A stretch of 64,000 nt of DNA from Paramacrobiotus metropolitanus. Its lineage: Eukaryota; Tardigrada; Eutardigrada; Parachela; Macrobiotidae. The stretch spans positions 992,001-1,056,000 of the forward strand of contig NW_026570263.1 of NCBI RefSeq assembly GCF_019649055.1, written 5' to 3'. The translations under genes were made by a program, and so were the position numbers. Positions within the stretch are counted from its first letter, which is position 1; each line of letters starts with the position of its first letter. The notes under the pieces were generated by a model, which saw nothing but the letters and a program-made list of their open reading frames with translations, was not told the DNA's origin and did no database searches. Shown piece by piece: positions 22,443 to 33,118 of this stretch.

Positions 22443-23910
22443 CACGATGACGAACACGCGGTCGGATAACAGCAGTGAGTTTCGTCGCGTTGGTCGTTCG
22501 TTGTTATGTTTTGGTGTTGATATGGAAGGTGAGATTTTGCGCTGTTTTAATGTTGACAACTAACAAATATCTGTGCCGATTCTTATGTAAGTTGGGCATA
22601 TATTTTTTTCGTTCGTAGTTCAGTCGTGACCGCTCTTGTGCAGTGTCGGATTAGTCGTACTTGTTGACCTTCGTTGCCTTGAGTGTGTTTTCTGTTGAGT
22701 CGGCAAAAAATAAGCGACTTGATAATAACGCTGCTGGACTTTGTTCAAGTTGTTTTTGGTGCTGTTTGCACCAAAATATACTTTCATCAGGCAGCTGGGC
22801 ATTAAATAGTGATTCTAAATCGTGTCTATATTAATTATATTATTTACCGGCGTCCAGGAGGTCGGCGATGAGTGCCATGAAGGCGAGGCATTCAACCAAA
22901 TGGCGGCTTCGGCTAGTTGTATCGGATATATACGTACTTGGGTTCGGCTGCGTGTACTTAACTTGTAGAAGGATAGTGTCCGTTCTTCAGGTCGCTGTGC
23001 ATTTACTGTGGCGGCCGTTTAGTGTATCTGTATAGTCTGCGGAGCTCCCGCGCCAAACGGGTAAATGTAGCTTTCTATTCGTACTGGTCCTTCTATCAGG
23101 AGAAATGCATGTATGCATGAGCATCTGGTAGAACATTGCGTATGTACATTGCGCTTGAAAGATACGTATTAATTTTGCAATCAAGCACCGTTGTGCTTTG
23201 AGCGCTAATCATGCCTAGCGATCAGTTACCACAAATTACCGGGACCGCTCGTCATCAAAGGTCAAGGCACTGTGTATGTTCAGATATATCTATGCATGTT
23301 TAAAGGAGCGGCAGTAGCGAGTATCGGCTATAGCGGGTACATGTAAGATGCGGATAATTTCCGGCCGGCACACGTGCTACGCTTTGCGCCTCGCTGCACA
23401 CAGGCATGCTTCGATAGTCGCTATTGCTGGATCCCGCGCTGCTACTGGATGCACGGCATTGGTACGGGGCGTGCTATCCCTTTTGAGCGTACATCCACAT
23501 CCGGCGATCTGCGATTGTGCATCGTGCGCGGGGGATATACCTATGTACAAACAACGGACTGACAGTGGTACCGTCGTCAATATCCGAGTTACCGAGGTGT
23601 TCTTATCGGCCGACCGTTTCGACCAACTGGATTCCCAAATCTTGGGAAATTATATTGTGATGTGCCGGCCATATGGGCGTCACATATCTGCATTACTCGG
23701 AATTATTTGCTGAATTCTGTGACTTTGTGATGAACATAATACCTGTACTACTGTATGGCCATGAGCAGCTTACATACGTATATGTTGTTCTCCATCCTCC
23801 ATCCACCGTTAACAATTTGCGAGGAATATATTTATTGTATATGCAGTGTCTTTCCAGCTGATCGGACAGCCTACCCGTAGGCTGCGAGATCTGTAGTCTA
23901 GCGGTGAAGG
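22443..23910. other. Remnant of the F-box last exon (to 22469), 3' flank, and intergenic DNA
   Basis: 22443-22469 reads in the F-box frame after TA removal and ends in TAA (22467-22469), so it is the displaced tail of F-box gene 1. The rest up to 23910 has no supportable exon. One AAAGGTCA motif is at 23257. The end should hold the promoter and leader of the guanylate cyclase. Confidence 0.55.
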
Positions 23911-26900
23911 ATGCGCCCAGTGCCAGTGTGGCCGGCGCTGACCCGACTGCTGTTGACCTGTATGTGTACCCTGCGCGGGACGCAGGGCCAGCCGCGGCGC
24001 GTGGTCTTCCTGTCGGTGCACGCGTGGACATCGCTGCCGTACAGCGTCGACTACGTCGGCGCCCCCATCGCCCTCGCCGTGGAGGAGCTCAACCGAGCGG
24101 CCGAGCTCCACAACCAGACGGACCGCTTCTCCGTCATCAGCTGGAACAAGACCGCGCTGCGCACCTGCACCGACGTCCAAGTGGAGGCGGTGCCCTACGC
24201 CGCCGACGTGTACCTGCGCGGCAGCTGGCGACGTTCGCCCGACGACGTCTTCGTCATCCTGGCACCTTGTATGTACCCATTAATCGCCACTGCGTGTAGT
24301 TATTGAAGGGAGCGTATATTTATTGCAGCGTGCAGTGAAGCGGTGGCGTATCTGGGCGATCTCGCACGAGGTCAGTTCAATGCTCACGAAAATCTGCTCG
24401 AGTTTTTTTTCTCAATAATTAATCAGCTGCTGATATAATCCGTATTACGCTTCAATGCTTTTGCAGTACATGTATTTTAATTATGGTTGGTTGGCTAGGT
24501 GAATAGATGTATATACTGTAAACTCGGTTTGTGTTTTCGCAGAGTGGAATGTGCCGGTGATTAGCTCGTAAGTGGCCGGTTGATTAAGCGCAATTCCCCG
24601 GTGCCGGCATATATCGCCGTAGCGTGCAGTATACTCCAGTGTTGGCGGTGGATTTGATTACATGTGCTCATTAGCGGCGGCACGGACACGGTGCTGGACG
24701 ACAAGCGGCGCTTCCCGACGCTGCTGCGGCTCAGTCCCTACCAGCAGCAGATGCTGGCCGAGGTCATCGTGGCGCTGCTGCGCTTCTTCCGCTGGACCGA
24801 CGTGGCCCTCCTCTGCGACGAGGGCGCCACCGAGCTAAACACCTTCTCCCTCATCTGCAAAGTGCTGCCGGTGTACTTCAAGAAGACGCCCGGCATCGCG
24901 CCCGTCTTCCTCAAGTACAACTTCAAAACCAACCCCGACCACCGCCGCTTCCTCACCGAAGCGGCGCGGTCGGCCCGCGGTGAGTGACCTTTGTGTTTTT
25001 CAATTTCAGTGGCAGCACTGATAAAGGTCACGGCTAATTAATCGGCCGTTGTAAGGTTTCGTAGTAGTGATAGTGATGCCGTAATTAAATTCATCAGAAT
25101 CAGCGTCAGTGATCATAAGGTTTCTGTTTTTCAGTGAAGCACTTTAAATTAAAGTCAGTCGTGTACTGCGTAAACTATACTGTTATCGGCAGATGAGCCT
25201 AATCATTTAGTTGCCAGCATAATTCGGTTGAGTTACAATACTAGTCAATATTGATGGAAAAGATGTTCCTGCCGGTTGAGCAAATTATGCCGCCGGCACG
25301 CAGCAGCGCTGTTTGCTCAGCAAACAACACATGCCGCATTAATATGAATATTTGATGTTTGCCTGTTCTGCGTAGTCCAATCGATATCCGCTTACCTGTC
25401 ACTTGTTTTCTATTACGCCCGTTAATTGCCTCGCATAAAATGAATGGTGTCTTCTCTTTCGCAGTGTTCATTGTCAGCACGCACGGTTCCCGTCTGCGCC
25501 AGCTACTGGTAAGTTAAGTGATGCGCGGAAATGATAATTATCGGTAAAACCCGCGTGAATCATCCCGGCTCAAAACGACGTCATATACAGATTGTGGCGG
25601 AGCGACTGGGCATGGCCAACGGGGACTTCGTAAGTGGCCATTTGATTTCGCTGCCGCCTGGGCAGCCGCCGTGGCCGTCGCTGTGCATAGTCCGTGTTGT
25701 CATTCTGCAGGCCTTCATTGGACTGGCGCCGTTCGTGTCTCCGTTCGTGGGCAAGATGTCGTGGCAGTACGGCGACGCCGATGACGCCGTGAGTGATCTC
25801 GTCTGCTGTCTAATCTCTAAAGGTCACGAGTGTCGGGTTCTTTGGCCAGGCCGCCTACCGCATCTACCGCTACCTCCTCCTCATCGCCTCCGTCCCCAGC
25901 CGGCAGACCGCCGCTCTGACGCTGTACCAGCGCATCAAGGAGCGCAGCTGGACGGACTACGGACTGCGCTATGAACCGGACGAAGAGGTCAGTCACGTTT
26001 TCATATATGCACTTGCCGGTGCTCCCAACAATTTTTGTTGCACGCTCCAGGTGACGCTGTTTGCCAGCGGATACTATCTGGCCGTGCAGGTCGTGGCCCA
26101 GGTGACGCGCCATTGATCAGTAGTATCGATCATCCCGGGAAGATTTACGGGAAGATGGTGTAATCGTTAATTGCAGGTGCTGGCAGCCTTCTTTCCCGGC
26201 ACGACCGCCGATCGAACCGGGCCAGTCAGCGGAATCGACCTGGCCCGCTCCACCTACAACCGCACGTTCGCCACGCAGATGGGCGCGCTGCACATCAACG
26301 CCCGCGGTGACCTCGACAACGATTACGGCGTCAAGGCGCTGCTGGCAGGCAGCGATCAGTTCCAGGTAAACAACGTGTTCGACAATCTTCGACCGTGTCA
26401 GCGTGACGCCACGATTGACCGACCAATCGCTATCGATGTATGTGCAGGTGGCCTTCCGCTGGATGCGGGAGACCGGCGATCTCGTCCCGGTCGACAACGC
26501 CCGCTGGCCGCTCAATACGACGCCGCCGGTTAATCGGCCGTGGTGCGGATTCACTGGCCAGGATCCGCGCTGCCGTAATGGTACGTTAATCGAATTCCGA
26601 TGCGCTGCATGACGCCGATCCGATACTTTTACAGAGACGAACATCCTGACGTTGGCCGGGATAGGCGTGGCGGCCAGTGTCGGCTGCCTAACCGTCATCC
26701 TTGTCGCCGGATGTGCCTGGATTCGGTTCGTGCTTAACATAATTAACCTGCAATGCGAACAGCTTAATCCGGTTAATGATCACGTTACGTTGGATGACCT
26801 TTAACTGGCTTAAAGGTATCAGCAGTCCAACAGCGTCGACTGGCTGGTGTCGCCGGCGGAAGTGCAGCATTCTTCCAGAACCACCAAGACCCTGTCCGTG

Positions 26901-29052
26901 CTGACCAAGTCGCAGGTCAGGTGGTGATAATGAAATAAGTGAACACAGGGAATTCAACCGTGTGTCGGTGTAGATGCTGCGGGCGCCGATGGTGGCGCAC
27001 ATGGACGGTGGCCGTACGCGGGTGGCCACGTACCGCGGTCATGCTGTATGGTGCCGGGTAGTGGGCACGTTGAACAAGGCTACCAAGCTGCCTCGGGACT
27101 TTATCCGCGACACCAACGTGGTACGTACGTCTTAATCGTTTAATTTGATTTATTTTATTTTTATTTATTTTATTTTAATTTAATTTGATGTGACCTTTTT
27201 CAGCGTAGGAGATTGAAGCAGTCTAGCCTGGCGGAGTTCATGGGAGCCGTGGTGGAAGGCAGCTATCTGCTGACACTGACCGAATATTTCGCCAAAGGAT
27301 CCCTCGACGACGTCATCGAGCTGAAGCCGGCGTGGATGGACGCGCAGCTGAAGAACGTCTTCCTCACCGACATCGTCAACGTAAGCGCATACATTTTCCA
27401 GTTGAAACGAGACGCCTATAGTGCGGTCTGCACTCTGCACAGGGCCTGTCGGTGATCCACGCGGCCGCGGACCTGCGCAGTCACGGCGCCCTGAAGAGCC
27501 CCAACTGCATGGTGACTGGCCACTTGTCCATCAAACTGGCCGACTTCGGCTACCCCGCCCAGCAGCTCTCCCGCCTCCGGGAGGCGCTGGCCAAGGAGCA
27601 GTACAACGGCCTCCTTTGGACGGCGCCGGAAGTCCTCCGTGCCCCGCGGACACTGTCGCCGGAAGCTGACATCTACTCACTGGGGATCGTCTTCCAAGAG
27701 GTCCTCCTCATGGCCCGCCCCTTCGCTTCCGACCTGTCGGACGCGGAGATCGTCCTGGCGGTGAAGAAGCCCTCGGAGCCGCCGTACCGCCCGGCGCTGG
27801 AGACGTCGGCGGTGGCGGCGGAGATGGCGCAGCTGATGGAGCGCTGTTGGGCGGAGAACTGCCGCGACCGACCCCGCATCGGGCAGGTTAAACAGGTCCT
27901 GGCGCGCATCAGCGGCCTGAAGCCGGGCGGTCACTTCATGGAGATGGTGATGCGGAAGCTGCGGGAGTACGCGGAGGAGCTGGAAGAGCAGGTGGCGGAA
28001 AGGACGCAGGGGTTGCTGGCGGAGAAGAAGCGGTCGGAGGATCTCCTGCGCAACATGCTGCCGGGGTGGGTGCGTCGAAGGGGTGTGCGGGGGAGGGGAG
28101 TAATCGAATGACCTTTGCAGGAGTATCGTAGAGGCGCTGGTGCGCGGCGTGAGCGTGGAGGCGGAGGTGTTCGCCAGCTGCACCGTGGCCTTCAGCGGCG
28201 TCGTCCACTTCGGGGCGTTGGTGTGCGGGATGACGCCGTGGGACTGCGTGGCGCTGCTGAACGAGTTCTTCTCGGCCTTCGACCAGCTGATCGGCGAGTA
28301 CGACGCCTACAAAGTGGAGACCATCGGCGACACCTACATGGTCAGTGCGGCGGGATGACACCCCCTTAAAGGTCACCGCCTGTTCATAATGTTAGTGTGC
28401 TCCATTAGCTAGCCAGCGGCGTGCCGGTTCGCAACGGCAACCTGCACGCGGAGCAGCTGGGCCTGCTGTGCTGCGGCGCGCTGGCACTGGTGGAGCGCTG
28501 CAGTTTCGCCGGGCGGAAGCTGCAGCTGCAGATGGGCCTGCACTCCGGTACGAGCTTGACTGCTTCCGACGTGGTGTGCTGCTGCTAGAACGAATTAATT
28601 AATGGATAGGTCCCCTGGCTGCCGGACTGGTGGGGCTGCGCATGATGCGCTATTGCCTGTAAGTCGTTATTTGAATGACCTTTATTACTGTCGTCATAAA
28701 CGTCTGGCTGACTGACCGGCATCCTTGCAGGTTCGGCGACACGGTCAACATGGCGTCGCGGATGACCAGCACGTCGCTGCGTAAGTGCACTCTCCTGCCG
28801 TTCGTTCGTAATGTGGGTGGATCCGTGCGATTTCTTAGCGCAACGCCTGCAGGCTAGCGAATCGTCTAAACTCATTCTCGACACTTCGCAAGTGCTGCGC
28901 TGCCAGTCCCGCGGCACGGTGCAAGTCAAGGTACGCACAATAATAAAATATATTTTTGCACATGTGCTGGTATGTTACGGTGTATATAAATTTTTGTTCA
29001 GGGAAAGGGCTTGATCGAAACCTTCTGGATTAGTCGCGGCGATGGCTCATGA
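23911..29052 (+). CDS. Receptor (natriuretic-peptide-type) guanylate cyclase, 22 exons
   Basis: Exons: 23911-24268, 24329-24370, 24543-24567, 24675-24979, 25465-25508, 25591-25629, 25711-25788, 25850-25987, 26051-26101, 26177-26365, 26448-26580, 26635-26729, 26826-26915, 26974-27120, 27204-27380, 27443-28065, 28121-28340, 28409-28547, 28610-28658, 28731-28780, 28839-28930, 29002-29052; 1044 residues, the usual family length. Order: signal peptide, ligand-binding ectodomain to about 465, one transmembrane helix (ILTLAGIGVAASVGCLTVIL), kinase-homology domain (GSL..., LKSPNC, LADFG), coiled dimerisation helix, cyclase domain from about 845. The cyclase keeps YKVETIGDTYM and YCLFGDTVNMASRM, but the first metal-binding Asp (FSDIVGF in active enzymes) is Gly (FSGVVHF, about residue 870). 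It may therefore be catalytically weak or dead. Exon 12/13 borders are the least certain. Seven introns carry AAAGGTCA/TGACCTTT. Confidence 0.88.
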
Positions 29053-29100
29053 TTGCCGGCTGTTTGCGGATTGGCAACCCAGTGTTGACTACGAGCGGCG

Positions 29101-29108
29101 TATAAAAG
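29101..29108 (+). promoter_or_regulatory. TATA box, probably for the TEX2-like gene
   Basis: TATAAAAG in a GC-rich setting, 557 bp before the TEX2 start codon and only 49 bp after the cyclase stop codon. The spacing implies that the cyclase 3' UTR overlaps the next promoter. Confidence 0.45.
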
Positions 29109-29657
29109 ATGCGCGCCAAACAACCGCGCGCCCTCAGGCTCGGACGCATACACGCGGCAGCGGAATTTGCCGGCGTTGGCCGTGTGTGTTTCCCCTACAC
29201 TAAACCAGCCGCCGCGGGCCATCGCACTACGCCTGCGTTTTGCCGTCCAAACACACACTTCTGTGTTTTTGCTCACTTTACCGGGTGATTTCCGTTAACA
29301 CTGTGAACATGTTACGCAGCGCAGATTCTGGGGGAAAAGTCTACAAAAGCTACAATTTATTTTTCCGTAAACGGTGTCTTTTATTTCCCATTACTGTGTT
29401 CATTTAATTACTGTGTTCATCTGCCATTAATTAGTTAATTGAATTGTTTGCCGTCGGTACGTTAATTTTATTTATTTGTCCGTTAAATCGTTAAGCGTAT
29501 TTATCGGCCATTGGTTATCGTTAATTGATTTGACATTTGTTGATTGGGCTTTTTTGCCATTAACTTGCTATTCGGTTCGTCTGTCATTTATTAGTACGAT
29601 TTTTATACTGCGTAAGGAATTATTCTGCGGGCCAGTAGCACCGGCAACGACGCCAGC

Positions 29658-31966
29658 ATGCCTACCAGCGTCGTAACGGAGAAGCTGTCCGTCTCCTCCA
29701 CCGTGTCGACCAACGGCAGCGACAGCCCGCGATTGGGCCAGCGTCCGGCACCCGGGGCCCCTTCGCCCCGCCCCCTGGACGGCGCCCGCCACGTGGAGCA
29801 CCTGGCGCGCATCGAGAGCATCCTGCAGCTGGACATGGGCCTCTCGCGGGACGACGCGCAGGCTTTTATCCGCGCCGGCAACGAGCGCGTCTTCGGCAGC
29901 CACGACATCGACCTGGGCGGTGGCTCCTTTAACGGCGGCGCCGCCTTCGTCAAACTGCCGTCCGACGGGGTCGGCGTCTGGATGAACGAGCTGCGGTAAG
30001 TCCGGTACAGGGAGAAATTGACCGGAAGTGACCTTTGGTGTTGATCGCAGGGAGGACTACGACGAGAAGACGTACACGCCCAACATCACCAAGTCGGTGC
30101 TGGTCAACTTCGAGGGCTCCCGCATCCGCGTGCGCCGCCCGCAGCGCCGCGTCGTCCCGCTGGCGGAGGTGCACGACGAGAAGGAGGAGATCCCGGCGGA
30201 CTTTATCTGGGCGGAGGAGCGTCTGTACGACGCCCGCAACGCCGACGTCTTTCTGCTGCCGCTGGAGGTCCCCGTCAAGATCCGCTGGCTGAACCGCTTC
30301 CCCATCGCCGTCAAGCTGAAGCCGCTGCAGCAGCCGCAGGCGGGCGGCGCCCTCATCGTGGAGAGCCGACCGGAAGTGGACGCCAAGTTCGTGGCTAAGG
30401 ACGGCAACACGCTCTTCTTCTTCGCGCGCTGCGACCGCGCCAAGGAGGAGATCTTCTGGCACTTCGTGTCGGCCAGCGGCCAGGTGCCCTTCCCCTTCAA
30501 GGTGCCGCGCGTGACGCCCACTCCCGACATGTCGCCCCTCAACGCGCTGGTGAGTATACAGTGCTGCCGGTTAAGTGACCTTTAAAAGGAGTATCCGAAA
30601 AGTGACCTTTCCTCGGTGTTTCGGTTAAGTGACTTAAAGCGGAGTGTTACCTTTGAACAGTGATTTACATATTGTGACCTTTGAGTGTTGTGTGCGAAGA
30701 GCGGTGACCTTTGACCGGTATTGCTCTTTGTGCCCACAGCTGACGCGGATCGGCGGCGACGTGCTGGTGGACCCGGTGTGGAAGCAGCTGATCTTCGAGA
30801 AGGTGGCGCAGAAGATCAGCCAGATCAAGAAGCCCTACTTCCTGGCGGAGATCCGCATGACGCACATGGACATGGGCGACAGTCTGCCCACTTTAAGTAA
30901 CGTGTCCCAACGCATCAAGATGGACCGCCTGGGGGTGTGGTTCACCATGGACATGAGCCTGCAGGGGCCCATCGTCTCCACCATCGTCACGCACGTCGAC
31001 CTGCGCCGCTTCCAGGACCCGGAGCAGGCCAAGGTTGGTGCCGGGCATTACTTTATGCGTTGCTTAAGTAATCCTATGTGGCTGGCGCCCGTAGGCGGCG
31101 GAGTTTAAGCAGGACGGCGAGGTGGCCGGCGCGCCGCGGCTGGAGGAGCGCCAGCGCATCTTCTACAACACGCTGTCGGGCCTGTACGGCGGCTACGAGC
31201 ACGAGGAGCTGCAGGAGGACCGCGAGCTGCCCGAGGCCGCCAAGCCCCAGGCGCTCAAGTGGCTGGAGTCCCTCGGCGAGTCCAAGATCTTCAAGTGGGT
31301 CAGCCAGCTCGGCTTCGTGCGCAAGAAGCTGGACGAGCTCAGCAGCACCGACATCACTGTACTCGCCGTCGTCAAGTCCATTCGCGGACGGTAAGTAAAG
31401 GAGAACAACAGTTACATTTGGTTATTGATTTTACAATTTATTTGCTATTTTTTAATGAATACTGATTTGTTATCGGATTAATCATTATCATTGCTATTTT
31501 TTGTAAAATTTCATTTATATTGTTTAAGAACTACTGTAGTTTATTTACTGCGTTGTTTTTCGGTTATTTACATTACCCTAGCCTTTATAAGTTTGTGCCT
31601 AAAATTTGCCAGTATTCGGGTTAAGTGAATTGAATGAAGTGAATGAATTGATTGAGCTTGAGTGTTGTACTCGTATAACTATACAGACTGGCGCTGAACG
31701 TGCCGCCGGCGCCGAGCGACCGGCTGTGGTACGGCTTCCTGCCGGGCACGCAGCTGGACATCGAGATCACGCTGAAGGTGGGGGAGACGCGGATCGAGCT
31801 GGAGCCGCTGAGCGAGTACATCGACACGCAGATGCGCAGTCTCTTCGCGCAGGTCATCACGCTGCCCAACATGGACGACTACTTCCTGCCCTTCGCCAAC
31901 AGCGCCATCGACACCCCCGACTACCGCCTCAACAAACTCCGCGAGCTCATCATCTCCTACACTTAA
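29658..31966 (+). CDS. TEX2: TEX2-like SMP-domain lipid-transfer protein, five exons
   Basis: Exons 29658-29995, 30051-30549, 30740-31033, 31095-31390 and 31687-31966 join in phase to 568 residues. TEX2 proteins carry a PH-like region followed by an SMP lipid-transfer domain and act at ER contact sites. Here the PH-like part (about 110-265) ends in LFFFARCDRAKEEIFWHFVS. The SMP domain starts at about 280 with KISQIKKPYFLAEIRMTHMDMG and continues to LALNVPPAPSDRLWYGF and ITLPNMDDYFLPF, the family signature. Compared with vertebrate TEX2 (over 1100 residues) the N-terminus is short and I see no transmembrane hairpin; an upstream exon could have been missed. Introns 1 and 2 carry TGACCTTT motifs, four exact copies in intron 2. 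It follows the cyclase gene closely on the same strand. Confidence 0.85.
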
Positions 31967-33118
31967 CGCATCAACCGGCATGTTTTCTTCGTGTTTTCTC
32001 ATTGCAAGAATTAACTGTCTTTCCACTACGTAGAGATAATATTATGTGGGCCGGTGCACCGTAAAGGTCACGCAACACGACACGGCCCAGACGCAGCTTT
32101 ATTCGCAAGAACCAGTCGGATTGGCTTACAGTTGCATTAATGCCGCGCACTTCCGGTCGACTTTAAATAATCACTAGTGCATGCATGATGCGTCGACCGC
32201 TGCGCAATTATGCAAAACGCTGAGGAAGCGTACAGATTAGTGAACAGTTAGGAATACAGTTAGAAAGCATGATGACAAAGACTAAGAAATTGTTGATTAA
32301 CAGATACAGATAGTCATATTGATGCCCGCTGGACGGAGGTCAAGAAAAATACATGTAGACTGATGTATGTAGTAATATTGAAAAGACGTTTGCGAGCGCG
32401 AGAAAAATATAACGAACGCATGTATATTAAAGCGCGCAAAAAAGTCAAGAAGAAGAAAGGAAAAAGAATGAAAATAGGCTTAGTTGCATGCAATGGACAT
32501 TTGGCTGGCGTGAATGGCGATCGGAAAAAGTAATTAACTACAGCAAAGAAGAATAATACTGGAACATCTAAATTCACTCAAACTGAAATCTAGTCAGGAA
32601 AATATTAAACCATGGAAAGGAAAATATTAAACTCATTCCACTCATCGGCAAGTATTGCGGAGAAGGAAAATCAGTGAATAAATACAGCATTTAAATTAGG
32701 CGCTGCTAAAACAGCCGACTGACTTGCAGCATGCAATATTATGCAGCTAATAATGACATGCGCTCGCGCCTAATGAATGCAGTTACTATATGCACGCGAG
32801 TTATTACGTCATGCGGCTTTGTCGCCGTTGCAATATGAAATACTTGTATCTCGATGAATGATTCTTTAAATGATTAACGCGATTTTTATTATCAGAGGCC
32901 TGAATGTAATATTAATGCAACCATAATACCATTAGGCTAGAACCTGACTGGGATGCAGTGCACAGTGCGATGCGATGCGGAGCGGAGCGGAATTATGTAT
33001 GGAGTATAGAACTGCATAGATTAGAATTCAGTTGAAGAATGACGGAACTACGAGCTGCATGCGGAAGCGTCCCTTCCAGTTCGGGTTGAGCGTACTGCTT
33101 TAATAGTGGAATGATAGA
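31967..33118. other. Spacer between convergent genes
   Basis: 3' flanks of TEX2 (plus) and the small membrane protein gene (minus). AATAAA occurs at about 32684 on the plus strand and as its complement near 32885 for the minus strand, so the two 3' UTRs approach each other. One AAAGGTCA at 32063. No exon seen. Confidence 0.4.

Noticed and set aside
23348-23713. 121-codon plus-strand frame before the cyclase gene
   Set aside because: No coding-like codon use, no family resemblance, and no splice path into the cyclase signal-peptide exon.
25630-25710. Open frame through cyclase intron 6 (81 bp, no stop)
   Set aside because: Perfect donor GTAAGTGG and acceptor CTGCAG, and the Pro-rich translation does not fit the receptor family; a retained intron cannot be fully excluded.
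25789-25822. A 34-bp intron in the cyclase gene
   Set aside because: A later acceptor (TTTGGCCAG, exon from 25850) keeps phase, gives a normal 61-bp intron and places the AAAGGTCA motif in the intron as elsewhere.
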